Below are positions 56,966-64,000 of a DNA stretch of 64,000 nt, piece by piece (within the stretch, counting starts at the first letter, position 1; the number at the start of each line of letters is the position of its first letter). The stretch is taken from the NCBI RefSeq assembly GCF_019083805.1, contig NZ_JAHRDV010000007.1, positions 107,705 to 171,704 on the forward strand. Reading direction: 5' to 3'. The notes under the pieces are model-generated. The model worked only from the letters and a program-made list of their open reading frames with translations. It was not told the origin of the DNA and did not search any database. Source of the stretch: Acetobacter estunensis. GTDB lineage: Bacteria; Pseudomonadota; Alphaproteobacteria; Acetobacterales; Acetobacteraceae. The translations under genes were made by a program, and so were the position numbers.

Positions 56966-58179
56966 GTGGCGTGCGTCGTCGCCGCGATCCGCGTGCGGAG
57001 CGGGCGGCGCGTCTTGTGTCAGGAAGAACGCGGCCGCGCTATGACATGGCGGACAGAGGTGCGGACGTCATCGCACCGGCAGGACGCCGCCGTCGCGACC
57101 CGCGCAATGAACGGGCCCGCCTTCTGACGACGGGGCTTGAGGGGCGCCCGCGCCTCGTGCGGGCAGGACTGAGCAAATTGGCAGCCGTCTCCATTGCGAC
57201 TGCGCCGTCCGCGTCCAAGAAAATTCGTATTGAAAATCCGGAGTTCCTGATTGCCGTTATCCCGGATCTGATAGATGGACGTCTGGACCGTTTCGATCGG
57301 CAGCTTCTGGGTGCGGCCCGCAAGCTTGCGGATGCGGGTGGGGGCGCGGTGGTCGTTCTGGGTGCGCGTTCCGCTCCACCGATGCACGAGATGCTTGGGC
57401 AGGCCGGTGCCGACCGTGTGGTGCTCACCGGTGCAGATGGAAGCGATCCTGAGGCACGTGTGGATGAACTGATAATTCTTCTGGATCGTCTTTCTCCCCG
57501 TCATGTGCTGCTCTCTGAAAGCGAGGATGGTGCGGATCTGGCGCGCCGTCTTGCGGCCCGTACGGGAGGAGCGCTGGCCGTGGGTGTGGAGGTTCTGGGA
57601 ACCAGACAGATCATTCGTCCCTGTGGGGCCGGTCGTCAGGAACGGGCCAGTGAACCTGCGCCGCTGATGACGCTGGCGCCTGACCGCATCGTGGCGTGGG
57701 ATGGCGCAGAGCATGAGATTCTGCCTCTTGAGATCGAGGACGTTGCGCCCACGGCGGGGAACCGCGTGCAGGTGGGCGCACTCCGCGCGGCGGATCCGGC
57801 CACGATGAATCTCGGTGTCGCGCCCTTTGTCGTGGCGGCGGGACGAGGTGTGACGGATTTTGACGGGTTTCGCGCGACCGTGGCGGCTCTTCACGCGACG
57901 CCGGGAGCCAGCCGGGTGGTGTGCGACAATGGAGACATGCCGCGCACTACGCAGGTCGGCGCGTCCGGCACCGTGCTGGATGCGGTGTGTTATGTCGCGT
58001 TCGGCATTGCGGGGGCGCCCCAGCATCTTCAGGGGCTGGGGCGTGTGGAGCACGTCGTGGCCGTCAACACCGATCTGCACGCCACCATGGTGAAACGGGC
58101 CGGGCTGGCGATCATCGCCGATGCCCAGCGTGTAATGCCGATTTTGTGTGAGATGCTAGCAAAGGAGCGACAGGCATGA
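56962..58179 (+). CDS. etfA: Electron transfer flavoprotein, alpha subunit (dgc type)
   Basis: 405 residues. The C-terminal FAD domain has VGASGTVLDAVCYVAFGIAG and APQHLQGL (family GISGA-QHLAG), and CDNGDMPR. The N-terminal extension of about 80 residues is arginine-rich and carries a doubled RRRRDPR-ER motif (near residues 5 and 43); similar extensions occur in ETF subunits of other betaine-degrading operons as I recall. Overlaps dgcB and etfB by four bases each. ATG 56962 is set by that coupling. Confidence 0.88.
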   Translation: MSGVRRRRDPRAERAARLVSGRTRPRYDMADRGADVIAPAGRRRRDPRNERARLLTTGLEGRPRLVRAGLSKLAAVSIATAPSASKKIRIENPEFLIAVIPDLIDGRLDRFDRQLLGAARKLADAGGGAVVVLGARSAPPMHEMLGQAGADRVVLTGADGSDPEARVDELIILLDRLSPRHVLLSESEDGADLARRLAARTGGALAVGVEVLGTRQIIRPCGAGRQERASEPAPLMTLAPDRIVAWDGAEHEILPLEIEDVAPTAGNRVQVGALRAADPATMNLGVAPFVVAAGRGVTDFDGFRATVAALHATPGASRVVCDNGDMPRTTQVGASGTVLDAVCYVAFGIAGAPQHLQGLGRVEHVVAVNTDLHATMVKRAGLAIIADAQRVMPILCEMLAKERQA

Positions 58180-58943
58180 AAGCCATTGTTCTTTTGTCTG
58201 CGGGCATCGATCCGGTGTCCGGTCGTCCGGCTCCTGTGGGTGGAGAAGTCCGGGCTATTGGGCTTGCGCGGGCGCTTGGTGCAAAGACGCTCATCGGTTT
58301 GCATGTCGGCGCATCTGTGCCCGCTCTCGCGGATTATGGTGGCTATGGTCTGAAGGAGATCATTTGCTTGTCCGGTGGTGAGCACGATCCCGTAGCGGCG
58401 CTGGCACAGTTTTTTGTGCAGGTCAGCGCGTCGGATGTGAGTGCACCGGACCTTGTGCTGGCGGGCACACGCGGGTGCGGTGGCGCAGATACGGGTCTTC
58501 TACCTTACATGCTGGCGGAAAAGCTGGGCTGGCCGATTGCGACGGGTATTGCGGCGCCTCTGGAAGAGCAACCTGAGGCCGGTCGTCTGACGCTGGCGCA
58601 GGCGCGCGCAAGAGGAGCCGTTCGTCCAGTCCATGTGACGCTGCCCTGCGTCGTCACGGTCTCAGATATGGCGGAGTGTGTGCCGTCTTTCGTGTTTGCA
58701 GATAAACGCGCCGTCCAGGTGAGAGAAGAAAGGGCAGAGATAGCCCCGCAAGGCGAGATGGAAGAGGGATTGTTGCGCCCCTATCGCCGCCGTCCGAAAC
58801 TGATTTCGGCTGCTCGGACGGAAGGAACGGGTGGGCAGCTTCTGGTCGATCCGACGCCGGAGGAGGCCGCCGCCGCGATTATTGTACATCTTCGGTCTCT
58901 GGGTGTTCTGGCGGCGGCTGATGAAGCTTCATCTTCAGAATGA
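58176..58943 (+). CDS. etfB: Electron transfer flavoprotein, beta subunit (dgc type)
   Basis: 255 residues of the EtfB fold: MKAIVLLSAGIDPVSGRP, DYGGYGLKEIICL, DLVLAGTRGCGGADTGLLPYMLAEKLGWP and VTLPCVVTVSDMAE. The C-terminal tail keeps the shared ETF binding loop region only loosely. Last gene of the coupled gbcA-to-etfB run; there is no close terminator. Confidence 0.87.
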   Translation: MKAIVLLSAGIDPVSGRPAPVGGEVRAIGLARALGAKTLIGLHVGASVPALADYGGYGLKEIICLSGGEHDPVAALAQFFVQVSASDVSAPDLVLAGTRGCGGADTGLLPYMLAEKLGWPIATGIAAPLEEQPEAGRLTLAQARARGAVRPVHVTLPCVVTVSDMAECVPSFVFADKRAVQVREERAEIAPQGEMEEGLLRPYRRRPKLISAARTEGTGGQLLVDPTPEEAAAAIIVHLRSLGVLAAADEASSSE

Positions 58944-59088
58944 CTTGATTGAAGTACGGCACCCGGGACGTGAAAATATGATGCTCTGACGGAAATCCTT
59001 TTGTTTTCACATGATGTTCATGACGCAGTGTGTAGGTCTGTGCTGATGTTCTTCCCCTGAACATTTGGTCGGGGGAGACAGCACAGGC

Positions 59089-59862
59089 ATGACGGCAGGA
59101 AGTGGACAGGCGCTGGCCGATCTGGCTCTGGCTTTCGTGCTGTCGGCGGCGGTGGGGCTGGAGCGGGAGTTCCGCCAGAAGAGCGCTGGTCTGCGCACCT
59201 ACACACTTGTTGGTCTGTCAGCGGCCCTGTTCATGCTGGTTTCCAAGTTCGGTTTTTCGGATGTGGTGGACAATCCGCACGTCGCGCTTGATCCTTCACG
59301 CGTGGCGGCACAGGTGGTCTCGGGCATCGGCTTTATCGGTGGCGGCGTGATCTTCATGCGGCGTGATGCGGTGCGTGGATTGACGACGGCGGCATCGGTC
59401 TGGCTGACGGCAGCCCTTGGCATGGCTTGTGGGGCGGGATTGCGCGAACTGGCGGTGGCGACGGCTGTTGCCAATTTTCTTGTCATGCTCGTGTTCCCGT
59501 ACCTGCTTCGCTACATTCCCCGACAGCAGCGTGCCGTGACGCAGCTTGAAGTGAGTTATCTGGATGGGCGCGGCATTCTCCGGCTTGTGCTTGTCACCTG
59601 CACGCGGCTTCGTTTTGCCATTGATCACGTGCAGATCCAGCGCAATGGGATTCATCGGCAGGAACTGGAATCCCGTCAGGATGTGGCAGATCGGCAGGGG
59701 ACGGTCGGGCCGCTGGACGGGCCTTCTGTGGAGGGTAGCCCTGTTGTGGTTCTGTCGCTACAGGTAAAGGGTAGTCGCCCCGTTTCCCATCTGGTTACAG
59801 CCTTGTCCTTGATCGATGGGGTCATGGAAGTGGGCACGGACACGGATGCGGAGAGCGATTGA
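59089..59862 (+). CDS. MgtC/SapB family membrane protein
   Basis: 257 residues. The N-terminal half has four membrane segments with the MgtC signature SAAVGLEREFRQKSAGLRTY and GIGFIGGGVIFMRRD; the C-terminal half is a soluble domain (ACT-like in MgtC). MgtC proteins affect Mg homeostasis and, in pathogens, ATP synthase. A TTG at 59065 is an alternative start. ATGTTC-N7-GAACAT (59044-59062) precedes it and may be regulatory. No Mg transporter is adjacent. Confidence 0.83.
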   Translation: MTAGSGQALADLALAFVLSAAVGLEREFRQKSAGLRTYTLVGLSAALFMLVSKFGFSDVVDNPHVALDPSRVAAQVVSGIGFIGGGVIFMRRDAVRGLTTAASVWLTAALGMACGAGLRELAVATAVANFLVMLVFPYLLRYIPRQQRAVTQLEVSYLDGRGILRLVLVTCTRLRFAIDHVQIQRNGIHRQELESRQDVADRQGTVGPLDGPSVEGSPVVVLSLQVKGSRPVSHLVTALSLIDGVMEVGTDTDAESD

Positions 59863-60086
59863 CCGACATGGCAGGCTCCCATCTTTTCCCATGAACTCCG
59901 CAGCCCTGCCGTGCGTAAGGACAGGGCAGACGGTCTTGTCCGGCAAATGGCGGGCAGGGTAGCCTTTTCGCGCAATCCGTCGTGGGGCGAGGATCAGACA
60001 GCCTTCATGCCTGTGTAAGGTTCTCCTCTGGTCTTGTCGCGGTACAGGCGGATTCCAGATTTTTTCACCCTCACAGGAGTGAAGTC

Positions 60087-61085
60087 GTGAGTACTGACAC
60101 CATTCATATTGCCGGTATCGATACACCCGTCCGCCGTGTGGCTTTGGGCACATGGGCTATCGGTGGCTGGATGTGGGGTGGCCCCGATGATGACAACGGA
60201 GTGCGCACCATCCACAAGGCGCTGGATGAGGGCATCAATCTGATCGACACGGCCCCGGTTTATGGTTTTGGACATTCTGAGGAAGTCGTCGGGCGAGCGC
60301 TGGCGGAAAAGCCAGGGCACCGCGCATTGATCGCCACGAAACTGGGCCTGAACTGGAGCGGTGAAGGCAATGACCGGAAGGTCTTCCGGGATTCCCGGCC
60401 GGAGCGGATACGCAAGGAGGTGGAAGATTCTCTAAGGCGTCTGCGGGTCGAGACCATCGATATCGAGCAGATTCACTGGCCCGATGACAAAACGCCCATC
60501 GATGAGTCCGCGCGTGTGTTGGAGAAGTTACACAAGGACGGCAAGATCCGCGCGTTGGGTGTGAGTAATTTTTCTCCTGCGCAGATGGACATCTTTCGTG
60601 AGGTGGCGCCCATCGCCACGATCCAGCCACCGCTTAATCTGTTCGAGAGGACGATCGAGAAAGACATTCTGCCCTATGCCGAGAAGCATAAGGCGGTGAT
60701 TCTCGCTTATGGCGCGCTGTGTCGTGGGTTGCTGACGGGCAAGATGAACGCCAGCACGTCTTTCCCAAAGGATGATCTTCGTTCAGGTGATCCAAAGTTC
60801 CAGAAGCCCAATTTCGAGCATTATCTGGCGGCTGTGGAGGATTTCCGCAAACTGGCCGAGAAGCGTGGAAAGTCGGTCATGGCATTCGCCGTGCGCTGGG
60901 TGCTCGATCAGGGGCCCGTCATTGCGCTGTGGGGTGCGCGTAAGCCGTCGCAGGTGGAAAACGTCAACGATGTGTTTGGCTGGAACCTGACGGATGAGGA
61001 CCGTCGCGCGGTGGACGAAATTCTTGCCCGGCATGTGCCTAAGCCAATTGATCCGACGTTCATGGCTCCACCGAACCGGGACTGA
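60087..61085 (+). CDS. Aldo/keto reductase, AKR11B type
   Basis: 332 residues, NADPH-dependent carbonyl reductase. VALGTWAIGGWMWGGPDDDN, then DTAPVYGFGHSEEVVGRAL with catalytic Asp54 and Tyr59, the lysine in IATKLGL and the histidine in IEQIHWPDDKTPIDE. The sequence closely resembles the Gluconobacter AKR11B4 (Gox1615) as I remember it, an enzyme acting on small aldehydes such as glyceraldehyde and methylglyoxal. GTG 60087 has AGGAG upstream; the longer frame from 59982 is leader. Confidence 0.85.
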   Translation: MSTDTIHIAGIDTPVRRVALGTWAIGGWMWGGPDDDNGVRTIHKALDEGINLIDTAPVYGFGHSEEVVGRALAEKPGHRALIATKLGLNWSGEGNDRKVFRDSRPERIRKEVEDSLRRLRVETIDIEQIHWPDDKTPIDESARVLEKLHKDGKIRALGVSNFSPAQMDIFREVAPIATIQPPLNLFERTIEKDILPYAEKHKAVILAYGALCRGLLTGKMNASTSFPKDDLRSGDPKFQKPNFEHYLAAVEDFRKLAEKRGKSVMAFAVRWVLDQGPVIALWGARKPSQVENVNDVFGWNLTDEDRRAVDEILARHVPKPIDPTFMAPPNRD

Positions 61086-61127
61086 TCTTGGGAGGGTGTA
61101 TCAAGGCGTGTTGGAACGGATCGTTTT

Positions 61128-61988
61128 TCAATCAGGAAAAACAACGGTACGGGCGCCATTGAGAATGACCCGCCCCTGTAGATGATAGCGAACGGCGCGA
61201 GCCAACACGCGCCGTTCCACATCCCGTCCTTTACGGATCAGGGTTTCTTCCGTGTCAGCGTGATTGATGCGCTCCACGTCCTGCTCGATGATTGGGCCTT
61301 CATCAAGGTCGGGGGTCACATAATGGGCGGTTGCGCCAATCAGCTTTACGCCGCGTTTCCATGCCTGAAGATAGGGACGTGCTCCTTTGAAACCCGGCAG
61401 GAAAGAGTGGTGGATATTGATGCATTGCCCCCGCAGGTGCGTGGACATTTCATCTGAGAGAACCTGCATGTATCGGGCCAGCACGGTGAGTTGTGTGCCT
61501 GTGTCTCGGATCAGATCAAGCAGCCGGGCTTCCTGTTGTGGTTTCGTGGCGGGGGTGACGGGGAAATGGTGGAACGGGATTCCATAAAGATCCACCGCAC
61601 CAAGGCTTTCACGCGGATGATTGGAGACGATGGCAACCGGCTGCATCTTCAGTTCTCCAATACGCCAGCGGTACAGCAGATCGATCAGACAGTGATCGAA
61701 TTTCGAGACCATGAGTAGCACGCGCTGTGGTTGGGTCTGATCGTGGAGTGTCCATCGTGCCTCAAGTCGCGTCGCCAGTTCCGTCAGTTCGGATGTCAAT
61801 GTTTCCTGGTTGCTTTCGTCTGTGAGAATGAAAGCGATCCGCATGAAGAACAGGCCGGAATCTGTCTCGTTATACTGGTTGATTTCCAAAATGTTGCCGC
61901 CTGCTTTGAACAGAAGGTCGGAGTAGCGCGAGACAATGCCCGTGCGCGTGTTGCAGGTCATGCAGAGGACGAACATGCGCAGATCCAA
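61128..61988 (-). CDS. purU: Formyltetrahydrofolate deformylase
   Basis: 286 residues. ACT domain (residues 1-80: [20 protein letters not shown]) and a formyl-transferase domain with [16 protein letters not shown] and [13 protein letters not shown], the catalytic Asn-His-Asp. It releases formate and THF from 10-formyl-THF, recycling the folate loaded by sarcosine oxidase. Four bases separate its start from the next regulator's stop, so the pair is co-transcribed. Converges with the AKR gene. Confidence 0.94.
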   Translation of the reverse strand: MDLRMFVLCMTCNTRTGIVSRYSDLLFKAGGNILEINQYNETDSGLFFMRIAFILTDESNQETLTSELTELATRLEARWTLHDQTQPQRVLLMVSKFDHCLIDLLYRWRIGELKMQPVAIVSNHPRESLGAVDLYGIPFHHFPVTPATKPQQEARLLDLIRDTGTQLTVLARYMQVLSDEMSTHLRGQCINIHHSFLPGFKGARPYLQAWKRGVKLIGATAHYVTPDLDEGPIIEQDVERINHADTEETLIRKGRDVERRVLARAVRYHLQGRVILNGARTVVFPD

Positions 61989-61991
61989 TGC

Positions 61992-63080
61992 TCAGGAAGG
62001 TTCAAACAGTCTGACTCCGGCTCTTTCACTCCGTTGGCTGGCGGCCAGCATGGAGGGAAATGAAACGGATGGCGCGCCTGTCCGACCTCGTTCGGCACTG
62101 GGACTGTGACCGAACATGGTTTTGAACTGGCGTGAGAAATGGGCGCAATCGGAAAAGCCTGTCTCGATGGCGACCTGCGTGATCGACATTTCGCCCTGAG
62201 AAAGAAGGGCCTGAGCGTAGCGCAGCCGGATCATGCGATAGAAAACGGCGGGACGGACACCGAGCACGGACTGGAACAGACGCTCAAGCTGGCGTGGAGA
62301 GATGTTGAGCCGACGCGCCACATCGCTGATGGAGAGCGGTTCGATCATGTTCTGCTCCATCTCCATCATGGCGCGCCGCACACGGGCGTCGCTGACATGC
62401 CCGATTTCGGCGGCGATGGGAGGATGCGGCTGCAGGGACGGAGCCACGCCGTGGCCCTGGCGTTCGAACAGAAGAATATGGCTGGCTTTGCGCGCTAATG
62501 GACGGCTGAGGTGTTTTTCGATCAGATGGAGCGCCAGATCAGCGGCTCCGCCGCCGCCCGAGCAGGTAATGCGCTTGCCATCGACAAGATACATCTGTTC
62601 GCTGCTGACGGCTTGATCGGGAAATTCTTCCATGAAGTCCTGTCGGTGATACCAGCTCACGCAACAGGTGTGATTACGCATCACGCCTGCGCGGGCCAAT
62701 ACAAAAGTGCCTGTGCAGATGCCGATCAATGGCACGCCGAGGGAAGCGGCACGCTGGATGTAGCGGAGCGTGACTTCGTCCACAGTGCGGCGCCCATGCA
62801 GCAGCCCCCCGACAACGGCGATGTAGTCGAACTGGGTGGGATCGACCAGATCCGACGTCCGGCTGACCGATATTCCGCAGCTTGCACGGATTGAGTCCGG
62901 TCGGTGATTCATGATCTGCCAACTGCACAGGATGGGACGGCTCTTGTCTTCCTTGTCGGCGGCCAGTCGGAGATGGTCGATGAAAAGGGAGAACGCAGAA
63001 AGCGTGAAATTTTCTGCCAGAATGATGCCAACCCGAAGGCTGGGCATTTCAGGCGGGGCAGGTGATCGTCGCTGCATCAC
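61992..63080 (-). CDS. Second GlxA-type AraC-family regulator (GbdR-like)
   Basis: 362 residues. DJ-1/PfpI-like N-domain (FTLSAFSLFIDHLRLAADKED, GLLHGRR, GICTGTFVLARAGVM) and a C-terminal AraC domain (ISDVARRLNISPRQLERLFQSVLG, SITQVAIETGFSDCAHFSRQFKTMFG). FxLxxFxxFxDxLRLAAD is closer to GbdR than the other regulator in the locus. It may activate soxBDAG, gbcAB or dgcAB on betaine or dimethylglycine. Purely by homology; which one is the master regulator is unclear. Confidence 0.88.
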   Translation of the reverse strand: MMQRRSPAPPEMPSLRVGIILAENFTLSAFSLFIDHLRLAADKEDKSRPILCSWQIMNHRPDSIRASCGISVSRTSDLVDPTQFDYIAVVGGLLHGRRTVDEVTLRYIQRAASLGVPLIGICTGTFVLARAGVMRNHTCCVSWYHRQDFMEEFPDQAVSSEQMYLVDGKRITCSGGGGAADLALHLIEKHLSRPLARKASHILLFERQGHGVAPSLQPHPPIAAEIGHVSDARVRRAMMEMEQNMIEPLSISDVARRLNISPRQLERLFQSVLGVRPAVFYRMIRLRYAQALLSQGEMSITQVAIETGFSDCAHFSRQFKTMFGHSPSAERGRTGAPSVSFPSMLAASQRSERAGVRLFEPS

Positions 63081-63156
63081 GTCGCACCTTACATTCGTTC
63101 GGCCCGAGCCCGTGCATTGTGGAGCACAGGCTCTTGGGGACTTCCAGTAGAGCAGA

Positions 63157-63170
63157 ACAGTCTAGACTGT
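63157..63170. promoter_or_regulatory. Perfect palindrome before the GlxA-type regulator
   Basis: ACAGTCTAGACTGT, perfect 14-bp palindrome about 75 bases upstream of the regulator start. Candidate operator; the binding protein is unknown. Confidence 0.4.
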
Positions 63171-63240
63171 ATTGAAAACGAAACGAGATCATTTTCGTAT
63201 TCACGACCGGAAATAATGAAAAGACGACGCGGTGGTGGGG

Positions 63241-63654
63241 TCAGCCTGTCACCTGCCGCTCCCAGTCAGGAAGATTGTAATAGTTGGAGATGCGCGCGAC
63301 TTTCCTATCACGCACGGTGAAGAAAGCACCCGCGGGCAGCACGTAAGTCTGCCCCCGCGCTTCGGGAAGGCCGTCATCGGTGGACAGATAGGTGCCATGA
63401 ACCATGAACTCAGCGGCAGCCCGTGTGCCGTCCTCGTTCACCATCACCACGACATCGGCGATGTGTTCCCGGTAACAGCGGTCCATGCGTTCGAGGAAGG
63501 CGCGGAAAGCCGGCTTGCCAGTTTCCTGTTCTCCCTGGTTGATCCCGTGCAGCACATCGTCGGTCAGAAGTGTCAGAAAATCGTCACGGTTTCCCGCGTT
63601 GAACGTTGCGTAATAGGCTTCGATGAGGGCACAGGTAGCGGCGGCTTGGGTCAT
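63241..63654 (-). CDS. NTF2-like / SnoaL-type protein
   Basis: 137 residues: LIEAYYATFNAGNRDDFLTLLTDD at the N-terminus, FRAFLERMDRCYREH, AAAEFMVHGTYL and LPAGAFFTVRDRKVARISNYYN, the cone-shaped NTF2/ketosteroid-isomerase fold. Family members bind or isomerise small molecules. ATG 63654 follows AAGGAGAGAGAGG; the longer frame is not needed. It lies between the regulator and glyA on the same strand, so a link to betaine metabolism is possible but unproven. Confidence 0.78.
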   Translation of the reverse strand: MTQAAATCALIEAYYATFNAGNRDDFLTLLTDDVLHGINQGEQETGKPAFRAFLERMDRCYREHIADVVVMVNEDGTRAAAEFMVHGTYLSTDDGLPEARGQTYVLPAGAFFTVRDRKVARISNYYNLPDWERQVTG

Positions 63655-63674
63655 ATGGCCTCTCTCTCCTTGAA

Positions 63675-63692
63675 GACCAGAATAGTCTGGTC
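63675..63692. promoter_or_regulatory. Inverted repeat between glyA and the NTF2-like gene
   Basis: GACCAGA-ATAG-TCTGGTC, a perfect 7-bp dyad directly upstream of the ribosome-binding site of the NTF2-like gene. It could be an operator or a weak hairpin stop for glyA (TTC follows on the minus strand). Confidence 0.45.
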
Positions 63693-63716
63693 TGTGCCAA
63701 GGGGACGTCATTAGTT

Positions 63717-64000
63717 TCACTTATAGATAGGGAATTTTTTACAGAGTTCCCGGACTCTTTCGTGGACATTGTTTTCCACGGCAGCATCGCCTTCACCGCC
63801 GGAGGCGGCAAGGGCTGTGAGCACCTCATCGATCATCTCGCCGACCAGACGGAACTCGGCCTCACGGAAACCACGCGCGGTGGCGGCGGGGCTGCCCAGA
63901 CGGATGCCCGAGGTGATGGCGGGTTTTTCGGGATCGAACGGCACGGCGTTCTTGTTGGCCGTGATGCCCGCACGCTCGAGCGCCTTTTCGGCGGCCTTGC
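63717..64000 (-). CDS. glyA: Serine hydroxymethyltransferase, C-terminal part
   Basis: The gene runs off the right edge. The last 90 residues are visible: [37 protein letters not shown] (the TSGIRxGxPAxTTRGF signature with Ala for Thr at one place), EMIDEVL and [14 protein letters not shown] enzyme interconverting serine and glycine with methylene-THF. Here it takes the glycine and C1 unit from sarcosine oxidase to serine for SdaA. Whether another glyA copy exists elsewhere cannot be seen. Confidence 0.93.
   Translation of the reverse strand, partial: KAAEKALERAGITANKNAVPFDPEKPAITSGIRLGSPAATARGFREAEFRLVGEMIDEVLTALAASGGEGDAAVENNVHERVRELCKKFPIYK

Overview
The window looks like a stretch of chromosome from an acetic acid bacterium (Acetobacteraceae, Alphaproteobacteria). 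GC content is high, roughly 60% by eye. Alphaproteobacterial neighbourhoods are present: ubiG/lysC, hisS-prfA with prmC and a DUF4167 gene, gph/glmU-glmS, ffs-dnaX-ybaB-recR. The aldo/keto reductase near 60 kb closely resembles the Gluconobacter AKR11B4 (Gox1615) type as I remember it. I would not name a genus from this. No tRNA, rRNA, CRISPR array or complete insertion sequence was found.

Region 1 (1-39.9 kb) is mostly core genome. It starts in the end of rplI, then cyclopropane fatty acid synthase, ubiG, lysC, a nitronate monooxygenase, a RodZ-like protein, ispG, hisS and prfA. A large periplasmic-sensor diguanylate cyclase and a small secreted protein sit between prfA and prmC. Next come a DUF4167 gene, a divergent old-yellow-enzyme/ArsR pair with an inverted-repeat operator candidate, rpsD with a near-consensus promoter, prfC, an IclR regulator, a DUF3108 protein, and a relatively AT-rich gene for a secreted repeat protein with an RTX/type-I-secretion-like C-terminus. 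Then follow gph, glmU, glmS, a cupin protein, a TspO homologue, a YfdX protein, an inositol-phosphatase family enzyme, sucCD, a PAP2 phosphatase, clpA, the SRP RNA gene, dnaX, ybaB, recR, a pteridine-reductase-like SDR and folB.

Region 2 (39.9-42.9 kb) is a small phage-derived patch: two overlapping tail-fibre-type genes and an excisionase-like HTH gene, all on the minus strand. About 0.9 kb of AT-richer, apparently non-coding DNA follows, with an imperfect hairpin and a perfect 14-bp palindrome.

Region 3 (42.9-64 kb) is a nearly complete route from glycine betaine to pyruvate. GbcAB (Rieske oxygenase and reductase) demethylates betaine to dimethylglycine, DgcAB with EtfAB demethylates that to sarcosine, and heterotetrameric sarcosine oxidase SoxBDAG gives glycine and methylene-THF. 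GlyA makes serine, SdaA deaminates serine to pyruvate, and PurU drains formyl-THF. Two GlxA-type AraC regulators lie in the locus, one inside a tightly coupled gbcA-gbcB-regulator-dgcA-dgcB-etfA-etfB run. A 21-bp-spaced direct repeat in front of gbcA is a good candidate activator site. An MgtC-family membrane protein, the AKR11B-type reductase and an NTF2-like protein are interspersed. Betaine uptake and choline oxidation genes are not in the window.
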